64,000 nucleotides of DNA, taken from contig MU119279.1 of assembly GCA_014904845.1 (NCBI GenBank), positions 156,736 through 220,735 of the forward strand, written 5' to 3'. How positions within the stretch are numbered: position 1 is the first letter of the stretch; each line of letters opens with the position of its first letter. This DNA is from Acephala macrosclerotiorum. Lineage: Eukaryota > Ascomycota > Leotiomycetes > Helotiales > Mollisiaceae. The notes below the pieces were generated by a model. The model made no database searches and had not been told where the DNA came from. It saw nothing but the letters and a program-made list of their open reading frames with translations. A program made the position numbers and the translations under genes. Shown piece after piece: positions 36,042 to 48,190 of the stretch.

Positions 36042-37868
36042 ATGGACATCCCAGCCGAACGCAACAATGCACAAAATGCCGACAGCGACATTCTTGCCCT
36101 GCTTGGGAAGAAACAGGTGCTCAAGAGACGTTTTGGGCTTGTCTCAATCTTCGGTTTTGCGATGTGTGAATTGATCACGTGGTCCGTCGAATTCCTATCA
36201 ACAGCTCGTCTGCCTTGCTCCCGAGATATCCCGGAACGAAGGATACTAACTCGTTTTATGAAGGGAAACTGTACTCGCTCTCTTTTCACAGGGCCTCGAT
36301 AATGGTGGGCCCGCCGGTCTCGTATACGGCTTTCTCATTGCATGGCTGTCAACATTGTCAGTGTATACAGTAATTTCCGAACTAGCTTCGATGGCTCCCA
36401 TTGCAGGTGGACAATATTACTGGGTTTACATGCTCGCCCCAACGCGATACAAGAAGTTCTCAAGCTACATCATTGGATGGCTGACAAGTTTGGCTTGGAT
36501 CGCCACCGTAGCGACCGAGTCCATGTTTGCGGGAACCATCATTCAGGGTCTCATCATTCTAGACTACCCGGATTATGTTGCGAAAGAGTATCAGGGGACA
36601 TTACTTACCTGGCTCGTCATCGCCGTTGCAATCTTCATCAATGTGATTGTTCCTGGCTTGCTTCCCAAGTTCGAGACTTTCATCCTAGTCTTTCACCTGG
36701 CTGGGTTCATTGCAATCATGGCTGTGCTCTGGACCTATTCACCTCACAGTAGTGCCTCTTTTGTCTTTACCACAAGTCTCAATGAAGGTGGATGGCCAAC
36801 GCAAGGACTCTCATACTGTATTGGTTTCTTGGGGAATGTTGCAACCTTCGTTGGTGCTGATGCGAGCGTTCATATGGCCGAAGAGAGTACGGATCGCGTG
36901 TCCCACCTTCTATTTGACTTGTTGCTGAATTTTTCATAGTCTCTAACGCAGCTGTCAACATCCCCCGTGCAATCTGCGGCAGCATGATCTTGAATGGCTT
37001 ACTCGGATTCGCCATGATGCTCACGGTTCTCTTCTGCATCGGAGACCTGGACACTGTCGTCGGAACGGACACTGGCTTCCCATTCATCCAGATCTTCTAC
37101 GACAGCGTAGGTAGCGTTGCTGGTGCCACCGTCATGGCAGCTGTCGTACTGGCTTTGACCTGGGCATGTGCGATTGGGATTACCACGACAGCATCGAGAA
37201 TGACCTGGTCATTCGCTAGAGATCGCGGAACACCATTTTCATACTACCTGATGAAAGTCGAGAAGAGGACTCAAGTACCAGTCATTGCCATTGGGCTCGT
37301 TACTCTGCTTTCAGCTTTGCTCACACTCATCTACATTGGTTCACCAACCGCATTTAATGATGTCATCTCCCTGACCATCACTGGTTTCTATGGATCATAC
37401 TTCCTTCCTTCAGCATTTCTGCTTTATCATCGCATCAAAGGCCATGTTGCATCCAAGAAGACACTCGCCCCGGAACCCCCCGATATTCCACCTACAGAAT
37501 CCGCGCAGACAAACGAGAACATCGACGAAAAGCCCAAACCCACCGATCCCACCAGCAACACTCCCGACCTCGCCATCGAAATTGCCCAAATACAACTTGC
37601 CTGGGGCCCCTTCCACCTCCCCGGCGTCCTCGGAATAATCAACAACGCCTACGCCTGCCTCTACATGATCTTCGTCATCTTCTGGTCTGTATGGCCTCCG
37701 GTTACACCGGTTGATGCTAAGACGATGAATTATAGTGTTTTGGTTACGGGGGGAGTGATTATTTTTAGTATGGTGTGGTATTGGGTGAGGGGGAGGAAGG
37801 AGTATAATGGGCCATTGATTGATGATGAGGTTAGGGAGGTGTTGAGGTTGGGGAGTGTTGCTGCCTAG
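36042..37868 (+). CDS. Amino-acid/GABA/choline-type permease (APC superfamily)
   Basis: Three exons: 36042-36181, 36264-36886 and 36940-37868; introns of 82 nt (TACTAAC branch site) and 53 nt. The product is 563 residues in one frame. Splicing restores family landmarks: the first junction gives ITWETVLALFSQGL-NGGPAG and the second gives HMAEE-ISNAAVNIPRAI. About 12 hydrophobic helices, with hydrophilic N and C termini. ELASMAPIAGGQYYWV and the consensus around SRMTWSFARDRGTPFS are characteristic of the fungal GABA/choline permease group. It would import an amino acid, GABA or choline across the plasma membrane; the substrate cannot be fixed by sequence alone. No damage is seen. The ATG at 36042 is the first in frame after the pyrimidine-rich leader. 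Confidence 0.9.
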
Positions 37869-38098
37869 AGGGTGAGGGGAGGAGGTGAAAGAGGTGGGAT
37901 GGGGGAGGAGATACCCCACTTGATTTCTGACGAGGCTTGGCGTTGTTGGGAGTTGAATCTACGAGTTGAAATGAGTCACGAAAAACAACGCATCGTGAAT
38001 ATATCATGCAAGGCTCCATTTTCCCCCCTCAGACTCACATTGTCCACCACGCCTTTAATCTCCTTCCCACGCCCCTCTTCCCGCACCTCCCCGCCCGC

Positions 38099-38997
38099 TT
38101 ACCATTCCAACTCAAACCCATCCCTATGCCAAACCCTCCCACTATCCTCTAAACCCTTACTCATCAACACCCCCCAAAACCGCTCCACCGCAACATCTGG
38201 CTCAACCGCCTCTTCAGCTTTCCACGTCCCACCACCCTTATCCAAACCCGTCTTCACAATCCCGGATGCAATATCACGACCACCATGCCTTTGTCTTTCA
38301 AATCAACCGCCATACTCTTGCTTATCGAGTTCAAAGCCGCTTTTGAAGCTCGATAAGCATAACTTCCCCCACTCGAATTATCACCCATACTCCCCACCCT
38401 CGAACTCATATTCCCAATCCTCGGGCTCCCAGCCTTCAACAAATTCGGCAACAGTGCCTGCGTAAGCAGAAGCGGACCGAAAATATTTACTGCGAATGTC
38501 TTCTCCAATACCTCCAAAGATGTATTTTCAAGAGAGCCCTGCTCTTTAGGAGGCATTACGCATGCGATATTGAGGAGGAGATTTAGGGGTTGGGCACCGA
38601 AGGACTGGGTGAAGGATTTAATGGAGGAGGGGGAGGTGAGTCGAGGGTGTGTTTGTGTAGTGTTTTGAGAGTTTTCATCTTATCTTCTGTTGAGATATCA
38701 CAAGAAAAGACGGTCTAGCCCTATCGGGCGTCAGCCAAAGACTTTGAGGGCGAAGAAGAAAGACGAAGGTTCAGGAAGGGATATATCACGTGACTCTAGG
38801 ATTCAAGAAGGTGTTCAGATAACATCAGGAGCCTGCCAGCCTTTACTTTACACATTATTTATAATTTTCTAGTTGCTTTTGTGATGAAATATGTTCAGGA
38901 ACATGAAGTTCTTTAGAAAAACTCACTCCCCGATCAGTTTCTCGGCAAAGCGACATCCGATCCCGCTGTTCGCTCCCGTTACAACTGCCGTCAGCAT
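38099..38997 (-). pseudogene. Short-chain dehydrogenase/reductase, frameshifted
   Basis: Classical SDR features: TGANSGIG cofactor motif at residues 7-14 in exon 1 (38997-38927), LLLNIA strand, and the catalytic YRASK (YxxxK) box in the second exon. A donor GTGAGT at 38926 and an acceptor at 38687 imply a 240-nt intron, long for this locus. Two one-base shifts are needed. One lies near 38645-38650, where the frame reading DSPPPP... must switch to LTSPSSIKSF. The other lies near 38268-38270, where HPG must switch to IVKTGLDKG. After the second shift coding continues to TAA at 38099-38101 (HRDGFELEW). Each shift looks like loss of one C from a C-run. NIAG has become NIAC. Either a decaying gene or assembly indels. 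An NAD(P)-dependent oxidoreductase of unknown substrate. Confidence 0.7.
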
Positions 38998-39650
38998 TTT
39001 GCAGTTCCTCCACCCTCTCTCAAAGTCGAGTTTTTTGATATGCTTCAAATAAGAAGTATCTCAGCTTGTATTGAGTTCGATGGACGCCTTGGAGATCTTG
39101 AAAGAGTGTTCGAGGCTTTCTCAGCAAGTGATGATACAATTGTCGGATGACGTCGCTAGATGAGGGGGTCGATTATATATCTTTCCATGCCTCAACTGTT
39201 TGAGAACAAGGAGCATCGGCAGGTTCACTAACATTCAGAGTCTCGGCCTAGCCTCTAAGTAGAGAGCATCTCAAGTGAGAGGCGAAAACAGGATAAGAAA
39301 TAGAATCACGTGATACCATATCTCCTTGAAAGCAGAACCTAAGTCTTTGTTGCACGTCGCATCATCCGAAGGGGTCTGAATGAGGCCGTAAAGCTCCTTA
39401 CTGCTGAGTGCATGATGGGCTAGTGAATTGCGCATCTCGCACTAACCCAGACGGGTCTGAAAGCATGCCCATTCGGGTTAAGGCAATATCTCAGGAAAGA
39501 CTTCTTGTTTGTCAACGAAGCTCGTCGTCCCTAATATATATATTGCCACTAGCTCATGTGCATTCTCCCCCAAAAATCAGAAGTATATACACGAAATCTG
39601 CTCCCTCATTGTGACATCCCGGCACCTAGCATTGTCTCTCATACTCTTCC
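38998..39650. other. Intergenic between acetylesterase and dehydrogenase
   Basis: 653 bp. On the minus strand it holds the 3' flank of the rhamnogalacturonan acetylesterase gene and the promoter of the SDR gene. No open frame resembles a protein. Confidence 0.5.
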
Positions 39651-40491
39651 CTATATACAGCTCCCAGCAATGCTGGCAGTCGTATTCTTCGAGTGCGCAG
39701 CCAGATTGTCATTCGCGCACAACAATCCTTTCATGAACGCAGCAGCTACAACATTCGCTCCGATAGGACTAGTATGCGTATGATCAATTGGATAATAACT
39801 ATCCACGGTCGTAGCTCCCAATGAGATGAACTCATTCGCAACATACTGTCCATGATCCACGAAACTCGCTCCCGTCCCCGCGTTCGCAACAACATCCTTA
39901 CAATAAGCCGTGAATCGACTTGGTGTATAGCTGCAAGTTCCCGTCTCACATGGATTATCTGGAGTGGGAGAACTGATAATGACTCGGGCTCCTTTCGCAA
40001 TCAAGGACTTCGCCGCATTGGTGAGGTATGTGACATAGGTCTGGACAACGACACCTGCAGCTGTGGTGCAGGTTTCGGAGCCAGAGCCGAGACAATCAGT
40101 TCGTCCGTTGTCAGTGGAACTGAGGGATCCGCCATCGTTGTGTCCAAATTCGATGATCACGTAGTCGCCGGAAGCGACGGTGTTGATAAGGGTTGTAAAA
40201 CGGCCTTTGTCTGTGTAGGAGCGTGCGGAACTGCCGGCGACGGCATCATTGACCACGGTTACGCCTTTGAGGGAGTATGGGAGGTAAACGCCCCAGCCTA
40301 GGAATAGTCAGTAAAGTCTCAAGAGGGGTGTGAAAGAGATGTGTACCTTGAGTTCTAGTTCCACCTCCACCTAGTGCCATGGTTGAGTCTCCAGCGAGGT
40401 AGACATGTGGCGTAGCTCTTTTCTCAACATTTTCAGCTGGAGCAGCAAGTGCAGCGACTGCTAGGGCGGGAAGAACGGCGTAGGACTTCAT
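39651..40491 (-). CDS. Secreted rhamnogalacturonan acetylesterase (SGNH hydrolase, CE12-like)
   Basis: Two exons, 40491-40347 and 40297-39651, with a 49-nt intron (40298-40346), giving 263 residues. Splicing restores GTRTQGWG-YLPYSLK. Residues 1-17 are a signal peptide and a Lys-Arg (KR) site at 24-25 may be a propeptide cleavage. The SGNH catalytic blocks are all present: block I AGDSTMA with nucleophile Ser36, block III GHND with Asn102, and the Asp220-x-x-His223 pair in DHTHTS. Four or more Cys suit disulphides in a secreted enzyme. It removes acetyl groups from the rhamnogalacturonan I backbone of plant pectin, helping backbone-cleaving enzymes. The ATG at 40489-40491 is the only start giving a signal peptide. 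It is intact and points to plant cell-wall use. Confidence 0.92.
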
Positions 40492-41570
40492 GATTGATTG
40501 ATTTGAAAAGAATGTAAAACAGTTCAACTGAACACAAACGAAGGTAACTAGGTTAAATCGACCTCTACAACAAAAAGACGGGCTTTATATCAAAGTTGAA
40601 AACACAGAACGGACGAAAGGTAAAATTCCTGGGGGTGTCGGGGAGCTCGCAGATATTTATCCCGAGCCCAGTCCTCATAACATTTCCACGAACACTCGTT
40701 CTGCCGTTCCCACCAATCTCCAGATGGGATAATTCTAAGATAGATGAAACGAAAATCAATTAAAGAGATACTGGAGTTAGTGCCTAATGACTGTTTGAGT
40801 TAAGGTGTGCATAAGCATAGTCCGGCCGGCGGGAGATGTGCCAGCGATTGTGGGGTAATCATCCCCATTCGTGGATTGTTGCGTACCAGCGCCGGTATGT
40901 CTTCTTTGTTCAGGAATAATTGATATTCTGCAGGATGAAATTGGAAACGATGGAGCCCCAGATGACAAAATGGGATGATGGTGAATCGTGGTGCTTACAA
41001 GCCTGGGATCATAAGTTTGTGTTTTACAGGGCTCTTCGGGCCTTCTCACTAATAAATGAGCGCTGAAACTAAATTTCGATTTTTAATCACGAAACTAAAT
41101 TAGCTCACATTTGCTTTATAAACTCACTATAGCTTTTTATAAATATCGTAAAACAAGTTCAAATAATTCTGATTTGTGCGTATTTTACACTTTTAAAATA
41201 AAGTTAATAAGTTCAGTTTTCATCGCTTAAAAATACTCTAAAAAATACTTGGAAAACACAGACTTATGATTCTAAGCTCGTTATATTGTGGAGATGTATT
41301 AATTTGCTTAAAACGAGATTAAGAACTTTAATCTCGGTAGTCGATAATCAAGTAATGCGATGGTTCTTTATATACTTAGATCGGAAAGTTTGCCACCGTT
41401 TAATAAAAGTTTGCACAGAGCGTTTATTGTGAGATTCCAATAAAAATAATATTAATAATCGGTTTTTTTTCTTTGTTTGCTCGTTTACAGTCGACGTAAA
41501 CAAGTATCGCGAGTAAGCAAATATCGTAAATAAACGAGTATTACCGATTACGATTATTTTTATAATATTA
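40492..41570. other. Promoter of the acetylesterase gene and transition into AT block 2
   Basis: Normal composition to about 41060, then a graded rise in AT to 41570. No gene is seen. Three imperfect 17-bp tandem units (GTAAACAAGTATCGCGA and variants) lie at 41496-41546, just before the block. Confidence 0.5.
41496..41546 (+). repeat. Imperfect 17-bp tandem repeat, three units
   Basis: Units at 41496-41512, 41513-41529 and 41530-41546 share the pattern of a TAAA/TAAG-type start, A-rich middle and TATCG/TATTACCG end. The last unit is most AT-shifted, as if touched by RIP. Confidence 0.5.
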
Positions 41571-44500
41571 TTTTTTATATAATTTAATATAAAATAAATA
41601 AAAATATATATATTATATAATTTTAATATTCGATTGTTTAATTAAAAATAAAATTATATTATATAATTATTTATTCGATTTAAAAATTAATATTAATTTT
41701 TTTAAATTATATATTATTTATATAATATAAATCATTTTAATTATAAATAAAAAATATTAATTTTTAATAATTTTTTTTATTTTTTAAAAACAAAATCGCT
41801 TAAAAATTTATTAAATAAATTAATAATAAACAAGTTTTTTTTTTATTCAATATATATTTTATTTTATAAATTTTATAAAAATTATAAAATTTTCAATTTT
41901 AATATTTTATTTTATTTTAAATTTTTAATTTAAACGTTTTATAAATATTTAAAATTAATATAATTATTAAAATAAAATATATTTATTATAAAATTTTATA
42001 ATTAATATTTTAATTCAATACAATTATATTATATTAATTTATATAATATTAAATTAATAAAATCGTTTAAAATTTAAAATTTAAAAATATTTAATTAAAT
42101 TTCAATTTATTTATAAATTTTATATAATTTGAATTAATTAATAAATTATAATTATAATTATATATTAATTTAAATTTTAAAATTTTTTATTAAAATATTT
42201 TTATTATAAAGTTTTTTAATAAATTAATTAAATCGTTTTATTTAAATCGTTTTTTAAAAAAAAAAATTGTTAAAAATTATTAAAAAAAATTAATAAATTA
42301 TTTTATAGTTTTATTTTTAATATTAATTAAAAAAAAATTTTAATTATAAAATAAAAAAATTTCAATTTAAAAAAAAATTATATTATATTTTTTAAATATT
42401 ATTAAATTATAAATTTTTTTTAAATATTTTAAATATATTAAAAAAAATTAATAATACGTTTTTAAATATTATTAAATTATTAAATTAATTTTATTACGAA
42501 AACGAAATTTTAATATTATATAAATATTTAAAAACTCGATTAAATAATTAATTAAATTATTATATTTATTATTTAATTAAAATATTATTAAAAATTTATT
42601 TATTTTTATTTTTAATAAATATAATTTTATACGTTTATTATATAATTTAAAAAAGTAATAATAATATTTTAATTATATTACGAATTTTAATTTTTTTAAA
42701 TTTAAATCGAATTAAATTTAAATAATAAATTTTTTTTCGATATTGAATTAAAATATAATTATAATAAAAAAAAATAAAAAAAAAAACTTTTAATAAAAAT
42801 TTTTTAACAAAAAATAAATTAATTTATTTATTTTATATATAATAAAATTATATTAATAATATATTTTAAAAATATATAAAATTATTTTTATAATAATAAA
42901 TAAATAATTAATCGTTAAAAAATTCGAAAATTTTATTAATAATAATAAATATTATAAATAAAAAAAAATTTAAAAAAAAAAAAATTTAATTTAAAATATA
43001 ATTTAAAATACGTTTAATTTATATTATTTTTAATAATAATTTTTATTATAAATTGTTTAATATTTTTTAATAATTAAATTAATAAAATATATTTATTGAA
43101 TTAATTACGAATTTAATAAAAATTTATAACGATAATAAAAAATATTAAAAGAAATTATACGATATTATTAAAATTAAAATTTGAATTTTTTACAATTATT
43201 ATTATAAAATTAACGTATTTAAAAATTAATATATTAAACTTTTTTTATAATATTTAAAAAATAAATTAATTAAATAAAATTATAAATTTACGTTTATAAT
43301 AATTTTAATTAAAATATATTTTAAAATCGAAAAAAATCAATAATTATATATATTTTTATAAATTATTTTAAAAAATTTAATAAATATTAAATTAAAATAT
43401 TTTTAATTATTATTTAAATAATTACGAAAAATTCTAAAAAATTTATTTTTAAAATATTAAATAAAATATAATTTTCGCGATTAAATTATTAATATTTATT
43501 AAAATATTAAAAATACAATTTCGTATTATATAAATTTATTAATATTTTTAAAAATATTTATATTAAATTACGTTTCGTAATTCGTATTATAACGCGTTTA
43601 TATAAAATATAATAATATTTTATTATTTTCAATTAAAATAAAAACGATAAAAATAAATATGAAAAATATAATTAAATTTAAATTAATTATATATATAAAA
43701 AACGTAATAAAAAATAAAAATAAACTCGAAATTTTTTTAATAATAAATATTATAAAAAATATAAATATAAAAAGAAATTATATTAAAAAAATATTATATT
43801 TATAATAAATTAAAATATTATTATTATTTATTATTAAAAATTTTTTATAAATTATAAAAATATTAAAAACTTAAAAAATAAAAAAAATAAAATAATATAT
43901 AAATAATAATTATTTTAAATAATTAATTTATTCGTTATATAATTACGAAAAAAAAATATATTTAATATTTTATTATTATAATTTAAATCGAAAAAATATT
44001 ATATTAAATAATAAAATTATTAATATATCGATTAATAAATAATTACAATTTTTAATATTATAAAAATTTAATTATAAAATTTAATTCGATATATTAACGA
44101 TTAAAATTTATAAAATTCGATTTAAAAAAAAATAATATTATTATAAAAAATTATTATATTTTATATTATTTTTATTTTATATTTAAAATATAAATAATAT
44201 AAATATAAAATTTAAATTAAAAAAAATTAAAATATTTTTAAATATTATTATATTAATTAAAAAAAAAATTTAATTTGAAATTATTTTATTAATATTAAAT
44301 TATATTAATTATATAAACGTTTTAAATATTTATTAATACGACGTTTTATAAAAGTTTTTTAACGAATTAATTATAATATAAATATTAAATATATAAATAA
44401 TTTTTTAAAGAATTTAAATTTATTTTATAAAATAATTATAAATTTAATTATTTAATTATTATTAACGTTTTATATTTAAATAAAAAATTAATTTTATAAA

Positions 44501-45870
44501 TAATAAATTCGTTTATAATATTTTAAATCGTTAAATTTTTAAAAAAATATATTTATAAAAATAATATAAAAAATTTTTCGTATATATTAAATCGATATAT
44601 ATTAAAAAATATTTAATTATTTCATTTATAATATCGAAAAAAATTTCTCGTTTATAAAGTTTTAATAAAACGTTAAAATAATAATAATTAAAATTAAAAA
44701 AATATTTATTAAAATTTATAATAATATAAAAAAACAAAAAAAATAATATTTTATTATATTAAATTTATAAAATTATTCGTAATAAATTAAACGAAAAATA
44801 ATTTTATAAATAATAATTAAAACTATAAATAATTTAATAAAATCGAACGATAATATATTTATATTATTAATTTTTGAAATTTATTTTAAAATAATTAATA
44901 ATAATATATTATTGTTATTAATTATTAAAAAATTAAAAAAATTTAAATAATTATTAAAAAAATATATTATTTATATATAAAATATTAAATTAATAATATA
45001 TTCGTAATAAAAAATAATTTCAATATAAAATTTATATTAAATTTATTAATTTTTTTAAATATACGTATTTAATATAAAAAAAATAAATAAAAAAAATTAT
45101 ATAAATTATTAATAATTAATAATAAAATATATATAATTAATATATTTTACGAATTAATTAATTTTTAGTTTATAATTATTAAATTATATTATATAAAAAA
45201 AAATATTAAAAATTTAAAATAACGATTAAAATCGTAAATAAAAAAAAATATATATTTTTTTATTAAACGAATTAAATAAAATATTAATTTAACGACGTAA
45301 ATAAAAACGTTTAAAAAAATTATATAATAAAAATATATTTAATAAAAAATAATATTTTATTAAAAACAATAATAAAAATTTTAAAATTTTTAATAAATAA
45401 TTTATTATTATTATTATTAAAAAAATTAAAATTTTTATAATATTTATAATAAATAAATAAAAAATTAATAATTTAATTATAAAAAAAGTTTTTAATTTTG
45501 TCGAATATATTAAAATTCTTATTTTTAATTCGAAATTAATTAATAAAATTAAAAATAAAATTATAAATATTTTTTACGAAAAATTAAAATTAATAAATTA
45601 AAAATATAATAATAAAAAAAAAAAATTTTTAATTTAATTTTTTACGATTTAATAAATTAATTAAAAAATAATTATCGTTTTAATATTTTTTTTAATTTAA
45701 TTTTTAAATAAAAAAATAAAAATATAATTTTATAATATTATTTAAATTTATATATAATTAATAACAATTTTTTAATAATTTATATTAATACGTTTATTAA
45801 AAAAAATTTGTTATTTATATTCGTTAAATACAATTATAATAATTTTAAAACTTTTATATAATATTAAAAT

Positions 45871-46060
45871 GTTTTTCTCGTGCCGAAAAAGAGAGTCCGT
45901 TCGCCGACTCGCAAGCGAGCCAATTAGCGGACGGGCTTTTTCTTTTAATACTCGATGCATATTTTACTTCGCAGGCCTCGCAAAGGCGCCCCTGCGAGGG
46001 GCTACAAAGTCTTCGACTTTAGTAATATATTCTTATTTCAAGTTTCAAGTTTCAAGTTAA
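45871..46060 (+). other. Unmutated hairpin-rich patch in AT block 2
   Basis: GC-balanced DNA with sharp left boundary. Hairpin 1: arms 45885-45899 and 45928-45942 (7 bp, a 3-nt mismatch, then 5 bp) around an inner CTCGC-AA-GCGAG. Hairpin 2: CCTCGCA (45976-45982) with TGCGAGG (45993-45999). A TTTCAAG unit then occurs three times at about 46037-46057. A 63-codon open frame covers it but looks fortuitous. Confidence 0.7.
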
Positions 46061-46180
46061 AAGCTCTTAATTTGAGCGTTTTATAAGCATTTGAAGTTGG
46101 TATAATTATTGAGATAGTGTTTGAGATTCTGCCGGGCGGTAAAGTCGATAAGCTGATAAGCTTTTCAGTGCCTAAGGCAG

Positions 46181-46800
46181 AAACGCACTATAGAGCCTCA
46201 TATTACTAGGGGGATACTCCCTGGGACTCCCGTCTCTTATATTGAGTTACTACAATCGATTCAATGAATTTAGATCACTCTACTTAATATATAATTCCAA
46301 GGGGAGACTTTCTAGGATTTCCCTCGAGAATTACGCAGCTATTTTAGTATTTAAATACTTTGATACTTTAAATAGAAACGCACTTCTAATAAAGTTTTAC
46401 CAAGGGAACACTTTTTAAAATTTTCGTTTTTTATATTAAATTACTACGATTAATTCTATTAATTATAAATACTTATTACGATTATATTTACTAGAGAAAA
46501 ACTTTTTAAAACTTTTTTAAATATTATATAATTAAAAATTTTAATATTTAAAATAAAAACGCACTTTTAATAGAGTTTTATACCAAGGAAATACTTCTTA
46601 GGATTTTCATTTTATATTCAATTTTATATTCAATTATTATAATCGATTTAATTAATTATAAAAAAATACTTTTTAAAACTTTTTTTAAAAATTACGTAAT
46701 TATAAAAATATTTAGTATTTAAATAAATACTTTAATATTTAAAATAAAAACGAATTTAAATAGTTTTATAATCGTAATTTTTATTAAATATAATTTTATT
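46181..46800 (+). repeat. About 190-bp tandem repeat with increasing RIP decay
   Basis: The marker AAACGCAC recurs at 46181, 46376 and 46557, and as AAACGAAT at 46748 (periods 195, 181 and 191 bp). Around each marker the order is the same: a GATACT/GCCTAAGG-type lead, the marker, an ACCAAGG or AGGGGGATACTCCC segment, then a TTATATTGAGTTACTACAAT segment. The first unit is hardly mutated. The next ones lose C and G stepwise and the last is almost pure AT. Confidence 0.75.
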
Positions 46801-48085
46801 TTATTAATTTTCGTAATAACGAATTAATAAAATCGTTTAAAATTTAAAATTTAATAATATTTAAATAAATTTTATATAATTTGAATTAATTAATATATTA
46901 TAATTATAAGTATAAAGTAATTATATATAAATCGAGTTTCTAATATTTTTTATTAAATCGATTATATATTAATTTAAAATTATTATATAATTATTTTTAT
47001 TATTAAATTTTTAATAAATTAATAAATTATTAAATTTAAATATTTCGATTAAAATTTAATATTATTATTATTATTATTAAATTTATAATTCGTAATAATC
47101 GTTAAATTATTTTAATTATTATATTAATTAATTAAAAAATTATATAATAATTTTTTTCGTTTTAATAATAATATTTTCGTATTTTTATATTTTCGTTATA
47201 TTTTTATAATCGTTTAAAAATATTACTCGTGTAATAATCGTATAACGATTTTATTTTTATTATATTTCGTATTTATAATATTATTTTTTAATTTTTTTAA
47301 TATTTTTTTAAATCGATTTAATTTGATTTTATAATTTAATAAAATTCGTTAAATATTATTAATTTATATTTTATTTTTAATTTTCTTATTAATTTAATTT
47401 ATAATACTCGTATTATTAATTTTTTTTTAAAAATTTATTTATTTATTTTTCGTTAAATATATTTAATTTCGTAATTTAATTATTTTAAATTATTTGACGT
47501 TTTATACTCGTGATTTTAAATCGTTTTTTATTAAAAAAACGTTAATAAAAACTAATTTTTTTTAATTATTTAATTATAATATTAATATTATTTAAATCGA
47601 TTAAAAAATACTTTTTTTTTTTAATTATTATTTTATTTTTATATTTTATATTTTTAAAAAAACGTATAATAAATAAATAATTAAAATTGAAATTTATTTT
47701 TATATTTATTTTTTCGTATAATAATTCGTATATTAAAAAGTATTTTTTATTTTATATCGATTTCTCGAAATATATAATATACGTTATTTTAATATTATAT
47801 TTAAATTTCGTATAATAATAATCGAAATTCTCGTATTAATTATAATACGATAAAAAAACTTTAAAATATTTCTCGTTTATTTTAATTTTTTTTAAAATAA
47901 TATACGACGATTTTTAAATTTAACGTTTAATTTTTTATAAAATTTTAATATTATATTATTAATTTTTTTTTTCGCGTTTTTCGCGTTTATATTTAATAAT
48001 TAATTTATTTATTCAAATTTATAATATTTAATTTAATTCATTAAATTTTATAAATACGTATTCGATTTTTTTATATTTAATATTG

Positions 48086-48190
48086 AAAAAATAATATATA
48101 TAATAAAAAATAATTCATTTTATAAAACTACGATATAAAAATTAAATTCGATAAATTATATTATTTAATTTCGAGTTTTTTTACGTAATA
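48086..48190 (+). repeat. Dispersed repeat A, copy 1
   Basis: Aligns in the same orientation with 60302-60425; differences are C/T and G/A plus a 16-nt insertion in the second copy. Confidence 0.65.

Noticed and set aside
34922..36169. Open frames of 88 and 241 codons upstream of the permease
   Set aside because: No recognisable domain; the longer one overlaps the permease start in another frame and covers pyrimidine-rich promoter-like sequence.
45869..46060. 63-codon open frame in the unmutated patch
   Set aside because: It follows the hairpins rather than a protein pattern; no domain, no splice sites, and base-3 composition is not coding-like.
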